Counted from the first letter of the stretch, positions 1 through 12,660 are shown. The stretch is 64,000 bases of DNA from Dasypus novemcinctus (GCF_030445035.2 NC_080689.1:25821278-25885277), one strand, 5' to 3'. The notes: generated from the letters alone by a model not told the origin. A program made the numbers and translations.

Positions 1-239
1 AGAATGATAGGTAATATCCTCTCATCCACAATAAAAATGCAGCTGCACTTGAATTTAAGCAAACACCTAAATGAAAATTCAGATTTACAGGAAATATTAA
101 AGGAAAGGATATCATTTAACAGTCTTTATTTTTTAAAAGTGTTCAGAAGAGAATGCCTTTATTTAGCAAGTTCCCTGAACAACTATTTCAGAAAAAATAT
201 TTACTCTGAAAAATGAAATGTACTTGCAGGTTGGCTTTT

Positions 240-765
240 GCTTAGATTTGATATCAGGGGTACCCAACATCAGATAAGCAAGGAGTTTCCTTCAAAGGCT
301 GAACAAAACTGAACTAAGATGGAACTATTGTGATTAGTAATGGAAGAAATTGTAGTATTGATGTGGAGAAAGTGGCCACGGTAGCTGCTGAGGGGAGGGA
401 GAGGGAAGAAGAGATATGATGTGGGGGAATTTTCAGGACTTGGAGTTGTCCTGGCTGGTACTGTAAGGACAGATGTTGGACACTGTATGTCCTGCCATGG
501 CCCACTGGATGGACTGGGGAACAGTGTAAACTACAATGTAAACCATTATCCATGTGGTGCAGCAGTGCTCCAGATGTACTCACCAAATGCAATGAATGCC
601 CCACGATGATGAAAGAGGTTGTCGATGTGGGAGGAGTGGGGTGAGGGGGATGGAGGGGTATGTGGGGATCTCTTATATTTTTTTAATGTAACATTTAAAA
701 AAAAAGAGAGAGAGAGAGAAAAATAAAATTTTTTAAAAATTAAAATTAAAAAAAAAAAAAGAACA
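240..765 (+). mobile_element. L1 3' end
   Basis: G/A-rich L1 3' UTR (GAGGGGAGGGAGAGGGAAGA), ending in a long A-rich tail at about 690-765 with a (GA)n run. The small open frames on both strands here are incidental. The 5' boundary is uncertain. Positions 1-240 hold nothing recognisable. Confidence 0.65.
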
Positions 766-1740
766 AATGTAATCTGCTACATCAGACATACTAGATTGCC
801 ACAAATGACTTAAAAGATGGACTTAATCTGCCCCCTGCTGTACTCCAGGTAAATGACAGGCTATCCTGGTCTAGCAGCAGGAGATAGAGCCAAATTTGGA
901 ATGCACTGGCACCTGTAGCCAGAAAGTAAAAACCATGGCACAGAGGACTGTGCACGTGATTCATCACATGTCCCCAGCATGTAGCACAGTGCCTAGAACA
1001 GAGCAGAGCACTCAAATATGTGCTGATGAATAAACACACAGGTAAGAAAGGAGTACTTACATATTGTTTGAATATGCATAATACCAAGAGAGTGTACAGG
1101 CCTACAGGGGAGGAAAGCAATGCAAATATTTCACAATGGTTTGCTCATAAATGTTTGAAAAGGAATTGATGCCAATCAGACATGTGTTGTTAGCAAAACA
1201 AAAACCTGGTGCCCGCTAATAATTCCACTGCAGTAAACAAAATAAAATTGGAATATTGAGATTTAAGCATAAATATTTTTCTAACTTACTGCCAAGAAAT
1301 AGGTCTAAGAGGTTAAAAAAGATCTAAAAGTCATGCAGTAAAATATCAATGGTCTCTAAGATAGCAGAACTTGTTGAGAGATCACAGAGAATTCTCCATG
1401 CCATCTTTCTCTAGCCAACCCCTGCTATCACCAGCCCTCAAATGATTATCCTTAGATCTCTCAGGATTAGTGAAGGCAAGGATGGGAAGATGGGCACCAA
1501 CTTTAGAAAGAGATAAATTTATCAAATCTGGAAATGTCGTATTAGGGCTAGAATTTCAACCTTTGATTGGCCTGTGGACCTGCCCTGGAGAAGCTTAGGC
1601 TTCACGAGGAAATCCACACAATATGCATGTGTAGGACAGATTTAAAGGGAGTATAGTTAATGCCCATGGATGTGATACAGAAAACTGCGACAGGAGCCTG
1701 CAGAAGGGACACAGTGAAATTGGCCAACTTCTGTGGCATG
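766..1740. other. intergenic, mostly unrecognised
   Basis: A short L2/MIR-type 3' tail at about 955-1040 (CAGTGCCTAGAACAGAGCAG) is the only recognisable element. Confidence 0.6.
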
Positions 1741-1741
1741 T

Positions 1742-2177
1742 TGTTGGAGAAAAACGGCACTCACCAGAACATGGAAACTGACGATTGCAGGCAGAAAGTT
1801 TATTGAGAAGCTCTCCCAATGGAGAGGGTCTGAAGAATAGACTTCAGCCCACCCCTGGCAGAGATAATCGTGAATTTATACAGAACCTCTATTGGCGGGA
1901 AAATGCTTAGTCAGGGGTCATGGGTTGGGGCTTGGGTAAGAGCTGAGGGCCAACAGGGAACGGTAGAGGAGAATTTTTTCCCTTGTATGGCTAGGGGGTG
2001 GTGGCTAGGGGTAGGAGTCTCGGGGTGTGGGGGGGCTGGCGGTGCCATGTCTATCCTTGTGAGGAAATGAGCTGTATCTGAGCACGTAGGCTCTGGACGG
2101 CGCTGCTCTATGTTACAGGAATGCAAGTCACTGTTTGTTAATCACTGTAAACCTTGTAAGGGAGAGACCTCTAACAT
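1742..2177 (-). mobile_element. 3' LTR of class-I endogenous retrovirus
   Basis: On the minus strand the element begins TGTTAGAGG and ends TCCAACA, a short imperfect inverted repeat typical of LTR ends. It has a TATA-like TATAAATT (plus 1873-1880) and a poly(A) signal AATAAA (plus 1799-1804) followed by a pyrimidine-rich U5. Length about 436 bp. Confidence 0.75.
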
Positions 2178-3540
2178 TCCTAACTCCTAAGGAGGGGTGT
2201 AAGGTGCTGGGCTGGACGGAAGGGGGGGGTGGGGGGCATTGGCTCCGTCTAGCTACTTCCTGCTGTCAAGGGGCCGCGAGGGGTTCCCTTCCGTCTTGCC
2301 CTGTGGATTCTGATTCCTCCTTCTGGAGAAGCTGGCGTTGGTGTTCACACAGCAGGAAAACGCTGTTCATGTATTTTTGAGTTGTTGATAGTACGATTTG
2401 GCATATGAATCGGACGAGGAGCTGTAAGAGACAAGGACTAAAGAGAAGCAGTAGCAATATCAGCGGTTGTATTCGGAGGGGTAGGTGGATTGATTTCAGG
2501 GGTGAGGAGAAATAAAGAAATGAGGATAGTCATGATTGAGTGGGTTTTAGGCTTTGTGGGATGCCAGTGGAAAGGGGAAACTAAGTAATGTTTGCGAAAG
2601 ATGAGGGTTTCTTTAAGATTATTCTGACGAGGGGGTGGTGTGTCACCACTGAAGGGGAACTAGCGTTCCAGACATGGGGATGTACTTCTGTCTGCAGTAT
2701 GGGAGGGACGTCAGGAGTGGGGAAGTATGGATCAGTGGATAAAAGGAGAAGGAAGTTCGTTTGAGAGGATGGGAGAGGGAAGGAGGGGAAGGAATGGAGT
2801 TTGGACAATATGTTACAGCTGAGAAGAGGTGAAGGGCAAGTAGAGATTACAAGGAACTGATGGAAAAATATGAAATCCTCTAATGAGCATACAGCTGATT
2901 TGGTGATTAAAGGAGAAGAGGAGATGGCATTAACCCCCACAATAGAGATGGAGGAAGTGGATAAAGGTTCTGAATATTCTAGGAGGACTGAATATGTAGC
3001 CCCATGTTAATTAAAAAGGAGATGGGCTTACCTCCAACTTTGATACTAACCCTGGGTTCAGACTTACTGATGGAGATGTGGGGCCGTTCTGAACCCGAGC
3101 TCGTCAGTCATCTTTCGTCAGTCCAAGAAGGTCTGGAAAGGAAGATTTTGGCTCTGGGTATGTATGGTGCACTGGAAGAACTTTCCAGGAAACAGGGTTT
3201 TCAGGACAGTCCGTCTTCCAATGACTTTTGTGCCGACACACCGGGCAAGGCCCTGGTGGGGGACTTGGATTGGAGCAGGCATGTGCCCAGTGCCCTTCCT
3301 TTCTGCGTTTGAAACAGGGTCCAAGTGGTGGCCGAAGGGAAGAAGAGGGATGGAGTTTTTGAGAGAGCAGCAGCAAAGATGGAGGCTGTAACCTCATCCC
3401 ACTTATGCTTTTCCAATTTGGCTTGGGAAAAATGGATACAAATTGGAGTCACACACAAAAAAGAAGGCATTTCAGGCAAGGGGAAGTGAACGAGTGAAGA
3501 GCTAGAGAGAGGGATGACCATGCCATGGTATGGGATGGTA
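2178..3540 (-). pseudogene. collapsed class-I ERV internal region
   Basis: Minus-strand remnants in retroviral order: end of gag with two nucleocapsid zinc knuckles (3275-3316, its second Cys changed; 3206-3247, intact CX2CX4HX4C), the start of pol with the protease active-site region near 2999-3030, the beginning of reverse transcriptase (about 2580-2940), then a jump to the hydrophobic C-terminus of the envelope TM subunit (2266-2457), followed by the 3' LTR. Most of pol and env are deleted, several stops and frameshifts interrupt it, and no 5' LTR was found. A non-functional old provirus. Confidence 0.75.
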
Positions 3541-5305
3541 CATCAAGGTAAACACAAGCTTGTGAAAACGTTTTCATTTTTTTGTTTCTGAAGGGCTACG
3601 AAAAAGACTTGTGGTCCTTCATTGCTTTTTATTCAGGTTCCTGCTCAAAGATTCAATGCTGAGAGAGAGAGTAATTAAAACTACCAGCAGAAAACATGGG
3701 TAGAGACCTGCCAGATAGAAGTAGGGACGATTCCAAGTGGAAGGGCAGATTTCTTCTTCAAAATGTCTAGTTGAGGAGAAGAGTGGAAACAGGCATTGCT
3801 ATGCATCTCTGGGAATAACTGATACAAAGATACAACTAAAACCTAAGAGATGATTTCTGCTCCCAGAAGTATGGCTACAGACAAAATTTTTTAAAGGGAT
3901 GTGGCGTGACTTTAAGTTCTCTAAGCTTAAAGAGAATCAAAGCCAAATATAAAATATATAAAATAGGGTTTGGGCCCATGGCCCTTCTTAATCCTGGAAT
4001 GGTGGAGAATAGAAATGCAACAACCAAGAGTGAAACGAGTCCAGTCTTTGGAGAGAGACAGACTAACTTCAAATCCTTGCTCCAGTACTAAAATGAACAC
4101 GTCATTCAAAATTACCTAAAATCTTTTGAACATCAACCGCACATTTTGATACTTCCTCACAGTATGAATCCCACCTTTCCAATGAAGAATCCAAAATAAC
4201 ACTCCCAAGCCTCCCTTCTCAAAAGAGTGCAGACATATGACTAAGCTTCTTTTAATAAAACACACCAGCATGAGGCTTTGATTAGGAAGCAATAACGTTT
4301 GTGAGAAAATACGTGGTGAACAGGGCATCCATTTTGCTGACACAAGCAGTAGCAGAGGCAGTATGGTTCTAGGATTAGTGGTAGTTCTCTTGCCAAGTCA
4401 ATGGTGTGGTGTAGATTTGGAAGTTATCCCTGTACTTTGAGATGACAGCCTGTCCTCTAACAACCCTTCCAATGACTATGAGAGCTTTCCAATATCACCT
4501 CTTGCATTTCTTCCTACTTAAACTTACTAAAGTTATCTGCAACTAAACACCCTAACCAGTATGGTAATTAGTACCAGAAATTGGTTTCAGACAACAAGCC
4601 CTCAAGGAAATGGAATTCTGAGACTGGTTTTCTAAATGGGTTAGGTGTGAATGCAGAATATAGCAGGATAGGACCATGGCATGCAATGACGTAATTTAAG
4701 TAAATATCTACTTAAATGATCACTTGTGATCACCTAGAAGGAAGTGTCTATGGAAGTTAAGGTTTTGACAGGCCCAGTAGCTGCTGCTATAAATACTAGT
4801 ATCATAAGCAGGGGGAATATGACACCTATGGCATATACGATGGCTGTTCCTAACTGTATTGGAGGGCCTTTAAAAGAAATTGATGGGGGAAAGAGGAATG
4901 TATGGTTGGTGGGTATGGAATGTGTACATATAAAATTAATTTTTAAAAGACAGAAAGAAATTGGCAAAATTCTTGGCTGAAGCCTCAGACAGAAAACCAC
5001 TGAATATTTGACTGTACAAAAAAATCAAATCTATTAATATGTAGCCCCTGGGCTGACAAAACTAAATATTAGAGATGTCAGTTACAAGACCAGGGTTGAA
5101 CTGATTGCTTTGCCAAATCTCTTATATGAGAGTAAAACCCCGATCAGTGGCATTGGGACTTTCTGAAGGACTCAGATGACAACTTCCCCCAAATTTCCAA
5201 CACCTCCTCCCCCAGTCCCACTGCCACCCCAGTCTCCGGAGCCTCTGTGGAGAGCAGAAACAGGACTTTCTTCCCTGCTTGGTGAGGCTGGTTTTGTCTT
5301 GCTTA
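3541..5305. other. intergenic, no confident gene
   Basis: No repeat family recognised with confidence. A minus-strand open frame at 4734-5000 with a hydrophobic stretch is discussed as an observation only. Confidence 0.5.
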
Positions 5306-5318
5306 AAGACTCTGAAAG

Positions 5319-6260
5319 ACCCCATCCTTCTGTCCTGCAAAGGTTTTCCCTACCAGGAATTAAGTGTGGCTCCCAGCTAGGCCCAGCTACCTATCCTGCA
5401 ATCCCCTCCTGAGTGCTCAGCCCAGGGTAAAGACTTACAGCTTGACGGTGAGGTTGGGGGACTCATTTTCAGAGAGAAAAGGGGAGGAGGCAAGAAAAAG
5501 GCAGGACTCCTGGGTTTTCAGGCCAGTGTTAGGCACAGCTTTCCAAAGGCTCAGGGCGAAAGTGCCCTGCCCCATCAGATCCAGCACCCCTTTTGCTATT
5601 GTTGTACTAGGAAACCCCAGTAGAGCTTAAAAAATGAGGCCTTGTACTGAACCTTTGTAACCAAGGGCTAAGAATTATTATACAGATACCTTTATATTAT
5701 AAAAAATAGCAAAATGTTAATATCCAAAATCCCGGAAACTAGATTTAACCTAGACCTGTTATTGTTAGGGTCATTCTAAATAAGTCTCACCCCTGTTTAT
5801 GGTTACTGAAAACTTAGCCTCTTCCTTCTGTGTACCTGCAATTGAGATGGTAATTCTAGACTGAACTTACCTTGGTTTGTGGTTATTTCAGAACTAGTTT
5901 CACCCTTGTGTGTGCTTGCCATTGTGATGGTATCCACTCCACTCTCCTGTTTAATATCCGTGTGGAAAACCCTGTGACTGACCTCTGTTCTGTACTTTCC
6001 TGTCCCAGAACCTTGATCTCCGATAATGACTGTAACTTTATAACTCACCCTGGTTGGTACCCACCCCACCATGTTCAACCCCTTAATGTTTATTACTGAA
6101 GGAACCTGTGTCCAGCTCTGCCCCCATTATCCATTAGCATCCTGACAGCATAAAATATTAGAATGTCTGCAGTTTGGGGAGGCTGGTTTGAGATTGTACA
6201 GTGCCAGCGTCCTGTCAACCAATAAACCCTCTTTTCCTTCCTAAAAATAAAAAATAAACG
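5319..6260 (+). mobile_element. retroposed LTR-terminated transcript
   Basis: 942 bp flanked by a perfect 13-bp duplication AAGACTCTGAAAG (5306-5318 and 6261-6273). It ends CCAATAAACCCTCTTTTCC and an A-rich tail. The 3' 600 bp look like an LTR (possible TGTTAGGG start near 5763); the 5' 300 bp are of unknown origin. The arrangement is what L1-mediated retroposition of a polyadenylated transcript produces. Confidence 0.65.
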
Positions 6261-6606
6261 AAGACTCTGAAAGGCCATCATTTTCTCAGAGAATTTTATG
6301 GAAATCTAATGGCCTGAAGAATTTGGGATAGCCCTCTACAACAAGGCAAATTATTGCACATCCCTCCAAACTAAAAGGCAAGTTGCTGCACCTTGTAACG
6401 CTTACAACCTAAAATGAGGCACAACACTTGATAGGCCTCAATAGAGCTTATTGATAGAGCTTATGCCACACAACAGAAGCAATTCCCATGAATGGTTCAA
6501 CTTCTTGCAGTGGGTGGTCAAGGACCATGGCTATATGAAAACATTTTTGAGACAATGGGGAAATTTGAATCCTGTTTTATTTTTTTAGGAATGAAAACAC
6601 TATTGT

Positions 6607-7031
6607 ATGGGAAGCAGATTTGGCCCAACGGATAGGGCATCCGCCTACCATATGGGAGGTGGAAGGTTTAAACCCAGGGCCTCCTGACCCATGTGATGAG
6701 CTGGCCTATGTGCAGTGCTGATGCATGCAGGGAGTGCCGTGCCATGCAGGGGTATTCCCCACATAGGGGAGCCCCACATGCAAGGAGTGAACCCTGTAAG
6801 GAGAGCCGCCCCATAGGAGAGCTGGTCAGTGTGAAAAAAAGTGCAGCCTGCCCAGGAGTGGCGCCACACACACAGAGAGCTGACGCAACAAGATGACACA
6901 ACAAAAAGAGACACAGATTCCAGGCCCGCTGACAAGAATACAGTCAGATACAGAAGAACACAGTGAATGGACACAGAGAGCAGACAGCTGGGGGGGGGGG
7001 AGGGGGGGAGTAAGGGGAGAAGAAAAAAAAG
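6607..7031 (+). mobile_element. DAS-type SINE
   Basis: Head GGAAGCAGATTTGGCCCAAC, box-B-like AGGTTTAAACCC, GC-rich body, G-tract and A-rich tail. A 6-bp duplication TATTGT is at 6601-6606 and 7032-7037. Confidence 0.88.
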
Positions 7032-7084
7032 TATTGTGGTTCCTAAAACCAAGAGTCCTCATGGGAAAGGAAGTATTTATGACT

Positions 7085-7260
7085 GAAATGATATATCTGG
7101 GATTTGCTTCAAAATAGTCCAATCTGAAAGGGGAGTGGGAGTGTATAAATGTAGGCTGATTGGTTTTGGGTTGATAATTATCTCAACTGGGTAACGGGTA
7201 TACGGAAAGTTCATTATACTCTTCTACTTTGTTTGAAAATTTCCATAAGTCTTCCCCCAA
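7085..7260 (+). repeat. ancient dispersed repeat tail
   Basis: TTGATAATTATCTCAACTGG and GAAAGTTCATTATACTCTTC belong to the same unnamed group as 32160-32335 and 62400-62640. Confidence 0.45.
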
Positions 7261-7829
7261 TGGACTTCTTTCATTAAGTCCTCATTTAACGTCCTGTATC
7301 TGGTACCACTCTCCCTCGATCAGGAAAAACGCAGGCCACAGGTACAAATACACCTGACAGCACAAGCAGCAGAGACGAGATCCTGACTCCACAGGAAGGC
7401 TGTTTGCAGACATCTGAGAATCAACTCCCATGACAAATGCACTGGAGGCAAACCAAGGTGAAACTTGCCAGGGTTCTCTCTCCTTCCTTTTCTCCTCCCT
7501 GAAGCCTCAGTGATAACCATTCTCCATTACTCTACCTGCTGGTCTTTGTTAGATTTGGGAGGGTTTCACTTAATTAGTATAGAGTCTTTTTAAGCACTGG
7601 AGGGTGTCTGCCAAATACTTCGTTTAGCATTGTTGATTTAAGACTATTCTTTCCAGGATGAATTTAACTTATTTATGTAAAAGGCACCTCCAAGTTTGTG
7701 ACAAGAGGATGTTTACATGACTATTTGCTGTGGCACAAATAGGCAATCATTCCATTCATTAGCTCTACCCAACAGCTGAAATCTAAGTTTAAAAGAAGTG
7801 TTAGAGTTTTGGCAAGTCAGGGAGTTCAT
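7261..7829. other. intergenic, nothing recognised
   Basis: No coding or repeat signal that I can support. Confidence 0.5.
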
Positions 7830-9400
7830 ATTTATTGCTTTCTGACTATGCCAGGCACTATTTTAAGAGCTAGAAATATGGCAGCGAACAAAGAGAATCC
7901 CTGCCCTTTGGACGCTAACATAGTAATACAAGAAGGCATACAATGTTAAAAAAGTAAGTATGATAACCTCAGGTACTGACGTGATGCTGAAGTAGGTTAA
8001 TGTACGGGACTGCAGTAAGGAGGAGATGCTTGACTAGGGTGGATGGGGGAGGTCTCTCTGAGGAGGTAACATTTGAGATGAAATCTGCGTGATGAGAGGA
8101 AGATTTGGTCAAAGAGTGGTCCTGGCAGAATAAACAGTGAGCAGAGAAACCCTGAGACAAGTTTAATCAAGGGAAAGGTCAGTGTGCCTGGAGCAAGTTG
8201 TTATGAAAGAAGAAAAAGATGACATCAAAGGGCTATGCAAAGGCTGGGGTAAGGAGTTTGAGTTTTAGTCCAGCACCAAGGGAAAAAACAATGCAGAATG
8301 TTAAGCAGCAAAAACATTATCTGATTTACTTTTTTTTAAAAAGATTTCTCTCCCCTTCCCCCTCCCCCCCCCCCCCGCCCCCAGCTGTCTGCTGTGCCCA
8401 TTCGCTGTGTGTTCTTCTGTGACCGCTTCTATCCTTATCAGCAGCACAGGGAATCTGTGTTTCTTTTTGTTGTGTCATCCTGCTGTGTCAGCTCTCCATG
8501 TGTGTGGCACCATTCTTGGGCAGGCTGCACTATGGGGTGCACTCCTTGCGCATGGGGCCCTCCTATGCGGGGGACACCCCTGCGTGGCAGGGCACTCCTT
8601 GTGCGCATCAGCACTGCGCATGGGCCAGCTGCACACGGGTCAAGGAGGCCCGGGTTTGAACCGTGGACCTCCCATGTGGTAGACGGACGCCCTAACCACT
8701 GGGCCAAGTCCGCTTCCCTGATTTACTCTTTAGGACAGTCTGGCTGCTCTGAGGATAGGGCTAGTTACAAGACTGTTCTAATAGTCTTGCTGAGATGATA
8801 GCCTGTGACTAGCATTGCACCAGTGCAGTAGTGAGGAACTGGATTCAGGATATGTGCTAATAGAATCAATGCACTTAGTGATCGATTGTAGGAGGGGAAT
8901 AAGAGAAAGATTTGAGGGTTAATGCCTAGATTTTTGACTGAGACAGAAAAAGACTGAATGTGGTGTAGTGAAATCAGTAGTTCTGTTCCAGCCAGGTTAA
9001 GTTTGAAATGGACATCCAAATGGCAACACCAAGTAGTTAAGATACAGAATTCTTGGTGGGAGCTACACTACACATTTGATAGTTATCAGCGTAAAGATGG
9101 TGTTTATGGAATGAGACTACACACAATCACCTAAGGGAAAGTGATAAGGGCATGGTATTGGGACATCCCAAACATTGAGAGGGCTGGTAGAGGAGGAAGA
9201 CACAGCAAAGGACAGTGAGAGAAAACAATGAGGTAGAAGAAAAAACCAGAAGTGTAGTATGAGGAAAACCTAGAGCAATGTTTCACTGAAGGTGTGTAAA
9301 CTCTGTCAAATGCTGCTGAGAGGCTAAGAAACGATACTAGATTGACCTTTAACTTTGATACAAGTCTCTTGTGATCTTAATAAGAACTATTAAAGTGGTT
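7830..9400 (+). repeat. ancient long non-coding interspersed repeat, split by SINE
   Basis: A very common old mammalian repeat with phrases such as GCCAGGCACTATTTTAAGAG, GGTCTCTCTGAGGAGGTAAC and AAGGAGTTTGAGTTTTAGTC. It is cut at 8331-8717 by a SINE and resumes CAGTCTGGCTGCTCTGAGGA. Later phrases (GTTAAGTTTGAAATGGACAT, ATAGTTATCAGCGTAAAGAT) are collinear with the same repeat. It probably continues in degraded form towards 10.8 kb. I cannot name the family securely. Confidence 0.6.
8331..8717 (-). mobile_element. DAS-type SINE, minus orientation
   Basis: Reverse-complement copy with a pyrimidine-rich tail at its left and head GGAAGCGGACTTGGCCCAGT at its right. A perfect 10-bp duplication CTGATTTACT is at 8321-8330 and 8718-8727. 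The 134-codon open frame across it is SINE sequence, not a gene. Confidence 0.92.
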
Positions 9401-11590
9401 GGACAAGCCAAATTGGATCAAGTTGAGGTGAGAACATAGAGACAGTGTATGTAAACAAAACTTTCATGAAATTTTACTGTGAAGGAGGCAAAGAAATAGA
9501 ACTGTAACTGGAAAGTACAGACCAAAGGAAGGTTTTTTGTTTTGCTTTAAATTGGGTATTAAGGAATGTTTGTGAGTAAAAAGAAACAATCCAGAAGAGA
9601 ATTTGATGATACAAAAGAAAAAAAGGATATTTGCAGAGCTAAAGTCTCCAAGATGATGGGTTCCAGAGCACACATGGAAGAGGAGCCCTTAACAGAAACA
9701 GGGGCATTTTCCATTATAACCAAGAGGAGCATAGAATCATGTTGGCAAATTTAGATGTACACTGTTAGACCAGTGGTGGCAAGATAATAGAGTTCTCATC
9801 TTACTGCATGAATTTTTCTCTATGGGATATTAGGTGAACTCATAAGCACAGAAATACGACAGGGAAAGGGTTTTAACAATCTGATGAACACAAATGTGCA
9901 AAATATCCTTTCCATTTACCAGAAACATGTACTAGGGTTGTTTGGCAGGGCTGAATAGTTATTTCAGACTTGCAGTGATGGAATTTAATATTCTGCAGTG
10001 AGCAGGATTCTGTGATTTTCTCCAACAACGTTCAGCTGCTAGAGTATAGGTGCAGTAAGCTGAGTTAAATTTATAACCATTTAGACTTTACCAGTGTGAG
10101 TACCACAGAGAGGGACCAAGGACATTTATAAAGGAATGGTTGTCATGAGGGGTCACTAAAAGCTGGATAAGAAAGGATGTGAGAACATGATGAGGATGAC
10201 ATGTATGAAAAGTAGTAAGGTCAAAGGATGAGGTTTCAATGAGGCTAGATAATTGCTTGAGAGGGAATGCTGAAGCAAATGAATTAAAAGGATCAAAAAT
10301 GATAAGGAACTGTTAGAAATCTAGATTTGTAAGGCAGTACAGTTGTAGGTAGGAGGTTATGACTAAGTAGGAGGGTCTGGGTGGGTGGAGATAGAGCGGA
10401 AGAGTTCACTGGAACTGAAGAGGTTATGGTACAGAATGGATCATCTATGTGGTTATCAAGAATGACCACAAAAGGAGCAAGAAGAGGAAAATTGTAAGCC
10501 AGATGCTAGTCATCATGAATGACAGGAAAGTAGCAGGGAGGAAGACTACCCATAGGAAGTTGGGTTTATGAATGGAGAAATCCAAAAACTTTAAAAAGCT
10601 TGTTTATAGCAGGTACCTGGGAGGCAGGTGCTATACCTGCTCCCCACCCCCACCCCCACCCCCACCCCCAATGCTGTTTTTTAATAGAAAAGAAAAAAGA
10701 TTTGAAATCAGCAGTGGAGGACAAGGACATCTTACCTCCCTTTAGATTGTGTGGAAGAAAACCAGCCTTAATTCTACTGGTGGAGTGGAAGAGGAAACCA
10801 GATTTCAATTAAGGTAAGCAATGAAGAGAAAGCAGAGAGAGAAAGCTTTTATTAGGCAAATTTGCTAATAACATACACTAAATGAGGACACAGAGGAAGG
10901 GTTTTGGAGGATAGGCAAAGGTTGCAGATGGGAGTTAGATTAGCTAGAGTAGCTATTGTGCCTAGTTACTGAGATATGAGTCCAGGTCAACTGAATCAGA
11001 ATCTCCGGGGAGGCAGGGGGGGCGGGTAGGGCGAGGCAGGTAGAAACCAGGGCCTGTGATCCTTATACCCATGTAAGATTGAGAACCATTGGATTAGGTG
11101 ATGTACAAAGCAGTATGGGATAAATGGCTTAGTTTTCTGTTGAAGAATGGGTAAAATGAGTTAAGGCATGATGGGGTTGGTCCTAGACCTCTAGAAGCAC
11201 TGGTGGGGGGGGGGTATTTTCAAATACTGCTGTCTAAGGTGTAAATTAGTACAAGATCTCAAGAAGACAGTGATTCCATTTCTGGGATTTTATCCTAACC
11301 TGATTATCATCAGAAATGTGCATACAGATGAAGGTATAAGGTTACTTGCTGCATTATTGGCACCTCTGAAGTGGAAGTATCGAATATGCAACATGATGAA
11401 ACTGGATAAAATTATAACAAAATGCATCCATTAAGAGAATCTTAGAATATGATTTACTGTCATGATAAAAGGCTCATGATATATTAAATAAAGACTGCAG
11501 ATTTTAAAACAGTATGTATAGCACTGTACTCAACTTTCAAATATGTACTTACGTTTACACACTGACAGATTACAGAGGGAAATACAGAAA
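9401..11590. other. intergenic with degraded repeats
   Basis: Continuation of the old repeat to about 10.8 kb, a C-rich simple repeat at 10642-10672, and a MER5-like hAT tail at about 10975-11095 ending GAGAACCATTG. No gene. Confidence 0.55.
10642..10672. repeat. (CCCCCA)n simple repeat
   Basis: About five units; G-rich on the minus strand, so able to form a G-quadruplex in principle. Confidence 0.9.
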
Positions 11591-11603
11591 TAAATGTTAT
11601 CGA

Positions 11604-12000
11604 GGGAAAAGGACTTGGCCCAGTGGTTAGGGTATCCGTCTACCACATGGGAGGTCCACGGTTCAAACCCCGGGCCTCCTTGACCCATATGGAGCTGGCC
11701 CACGCACAGTGCTGATGCACGCAAGGAGTGCCCTGCCACACAGAGGTGTCTTCCGCGTAGGGGATCCCCATGCGCAAGGAGTGCGCCCCGTAAGGAGAGC
11801 TGCCCAGCGCAAAAGAAAGTGCAGCCTGCCCAGGAATGGCGCCGCCCACACAAGATGCTGACACACAAGATGACGCAACAAAGAGACACAGATCCCCGTG
11901 CCACTGACAACAGAAGTAGACAAAGACAACGACGCAGCAAACAGACACAGAGAACAGACAACGGGGCAGGGGAAGGGGAGAGAAATAAATCTTTTTTAAA
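11604..12000 (+). mobile_element. DAS-type SINE
   Basis: Full-length copy with head ACTTGGCCCAGTGGTTAGGG, box B GGTTCAAACCCC and an A-rich tail. A perfect 12-bp duplication AAATGTTATCGA is at 11592-11603 and 12001-12012. Minus-strand frames up to 143 codons are artefacts of this SINE. Confidence 0.93.
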
Positions 12001-12466
12001 AAATGTTATCGATGTTTATCTCTGAGAAATACAAATTATTAAGGGTGATGTTTTTACACTTCTTAAATATCTTGCACACAATTCATATTCTGAGAAAAAG
12101 TTTTTGTTTGGGGAAGCAGTGCTTTAAAAAAGTTTATTTTACAGTCCCAATTTCCCATTCACAGATAGAATTCAGTCTCTCTCATCCAGGGTTTCCAGCA
12201 TAAATTACCCAATTGGATAAATTACCCAAAACTTGGAAATAAAGCAAGAGAACAGCTATACCTTCATTGTCATACTAGGACATTGTTTAACATGCCCACC
12301 CGAGGGTATTTCTTAATCTAGGGCAGCAGTTCTCAAAGTGTGGTCCAAAGACCTCTTTGGGTTCCCAAGAAGCTTTTAGGAATTTTGCAAACTGTTTCCT
12401 TTGTTTTCCAACTACATCTCTGTGTGAGGCCAGGTTATCTTCATATACTTCAATTAAAACAGACTT

Positions 12467-12660
12467 GGGGGAGCAGATGTAGTTCAAGTGGTAGAGTGCC
12501 TGCTTCCCATATATGAGGTCCCGGGTTCTATCCCCAGTACTTCCTAACTTCAAACAAACCAACCAATTCACTGGGGAGCAGACGTAGCTCAGTGGCTGAG
12601 TGCCTGCTTCCCATGTACAAGGTCCTGGGCTCAATCCCCAATACCTCCTTTAAAAAAAAA
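12467..12660 (+). mobile_element. two short tRNA-type DAS SINEs in tandem
   Basis: First copy about 12467-12565 (GGGGGAGCAGATGTAGTTCA), second about 12573-12660 (GGGGAGCAGACGTAGCTCAG). Both share the GAGTGCCTGCTTCCCAT core and CCCCARTAC ending. These are tRNA-like heads without the long GC-rich body of the other copies; they are not functional tRNA genes. Confidence 0.85.

Noticed and set aside
421..609. Cys-rich 62-codon plus-strand frame
   Set aside because: It lies in an L1 3' UTR and has no supporting splice or conservation evidence.
12467..12660. Possible tRNA genes
   Set aside because: The A- and B-box-like sequences belong to tRNA-derived SINEs; they do not fold with a complete acceptor stem and end in A-rich tails.
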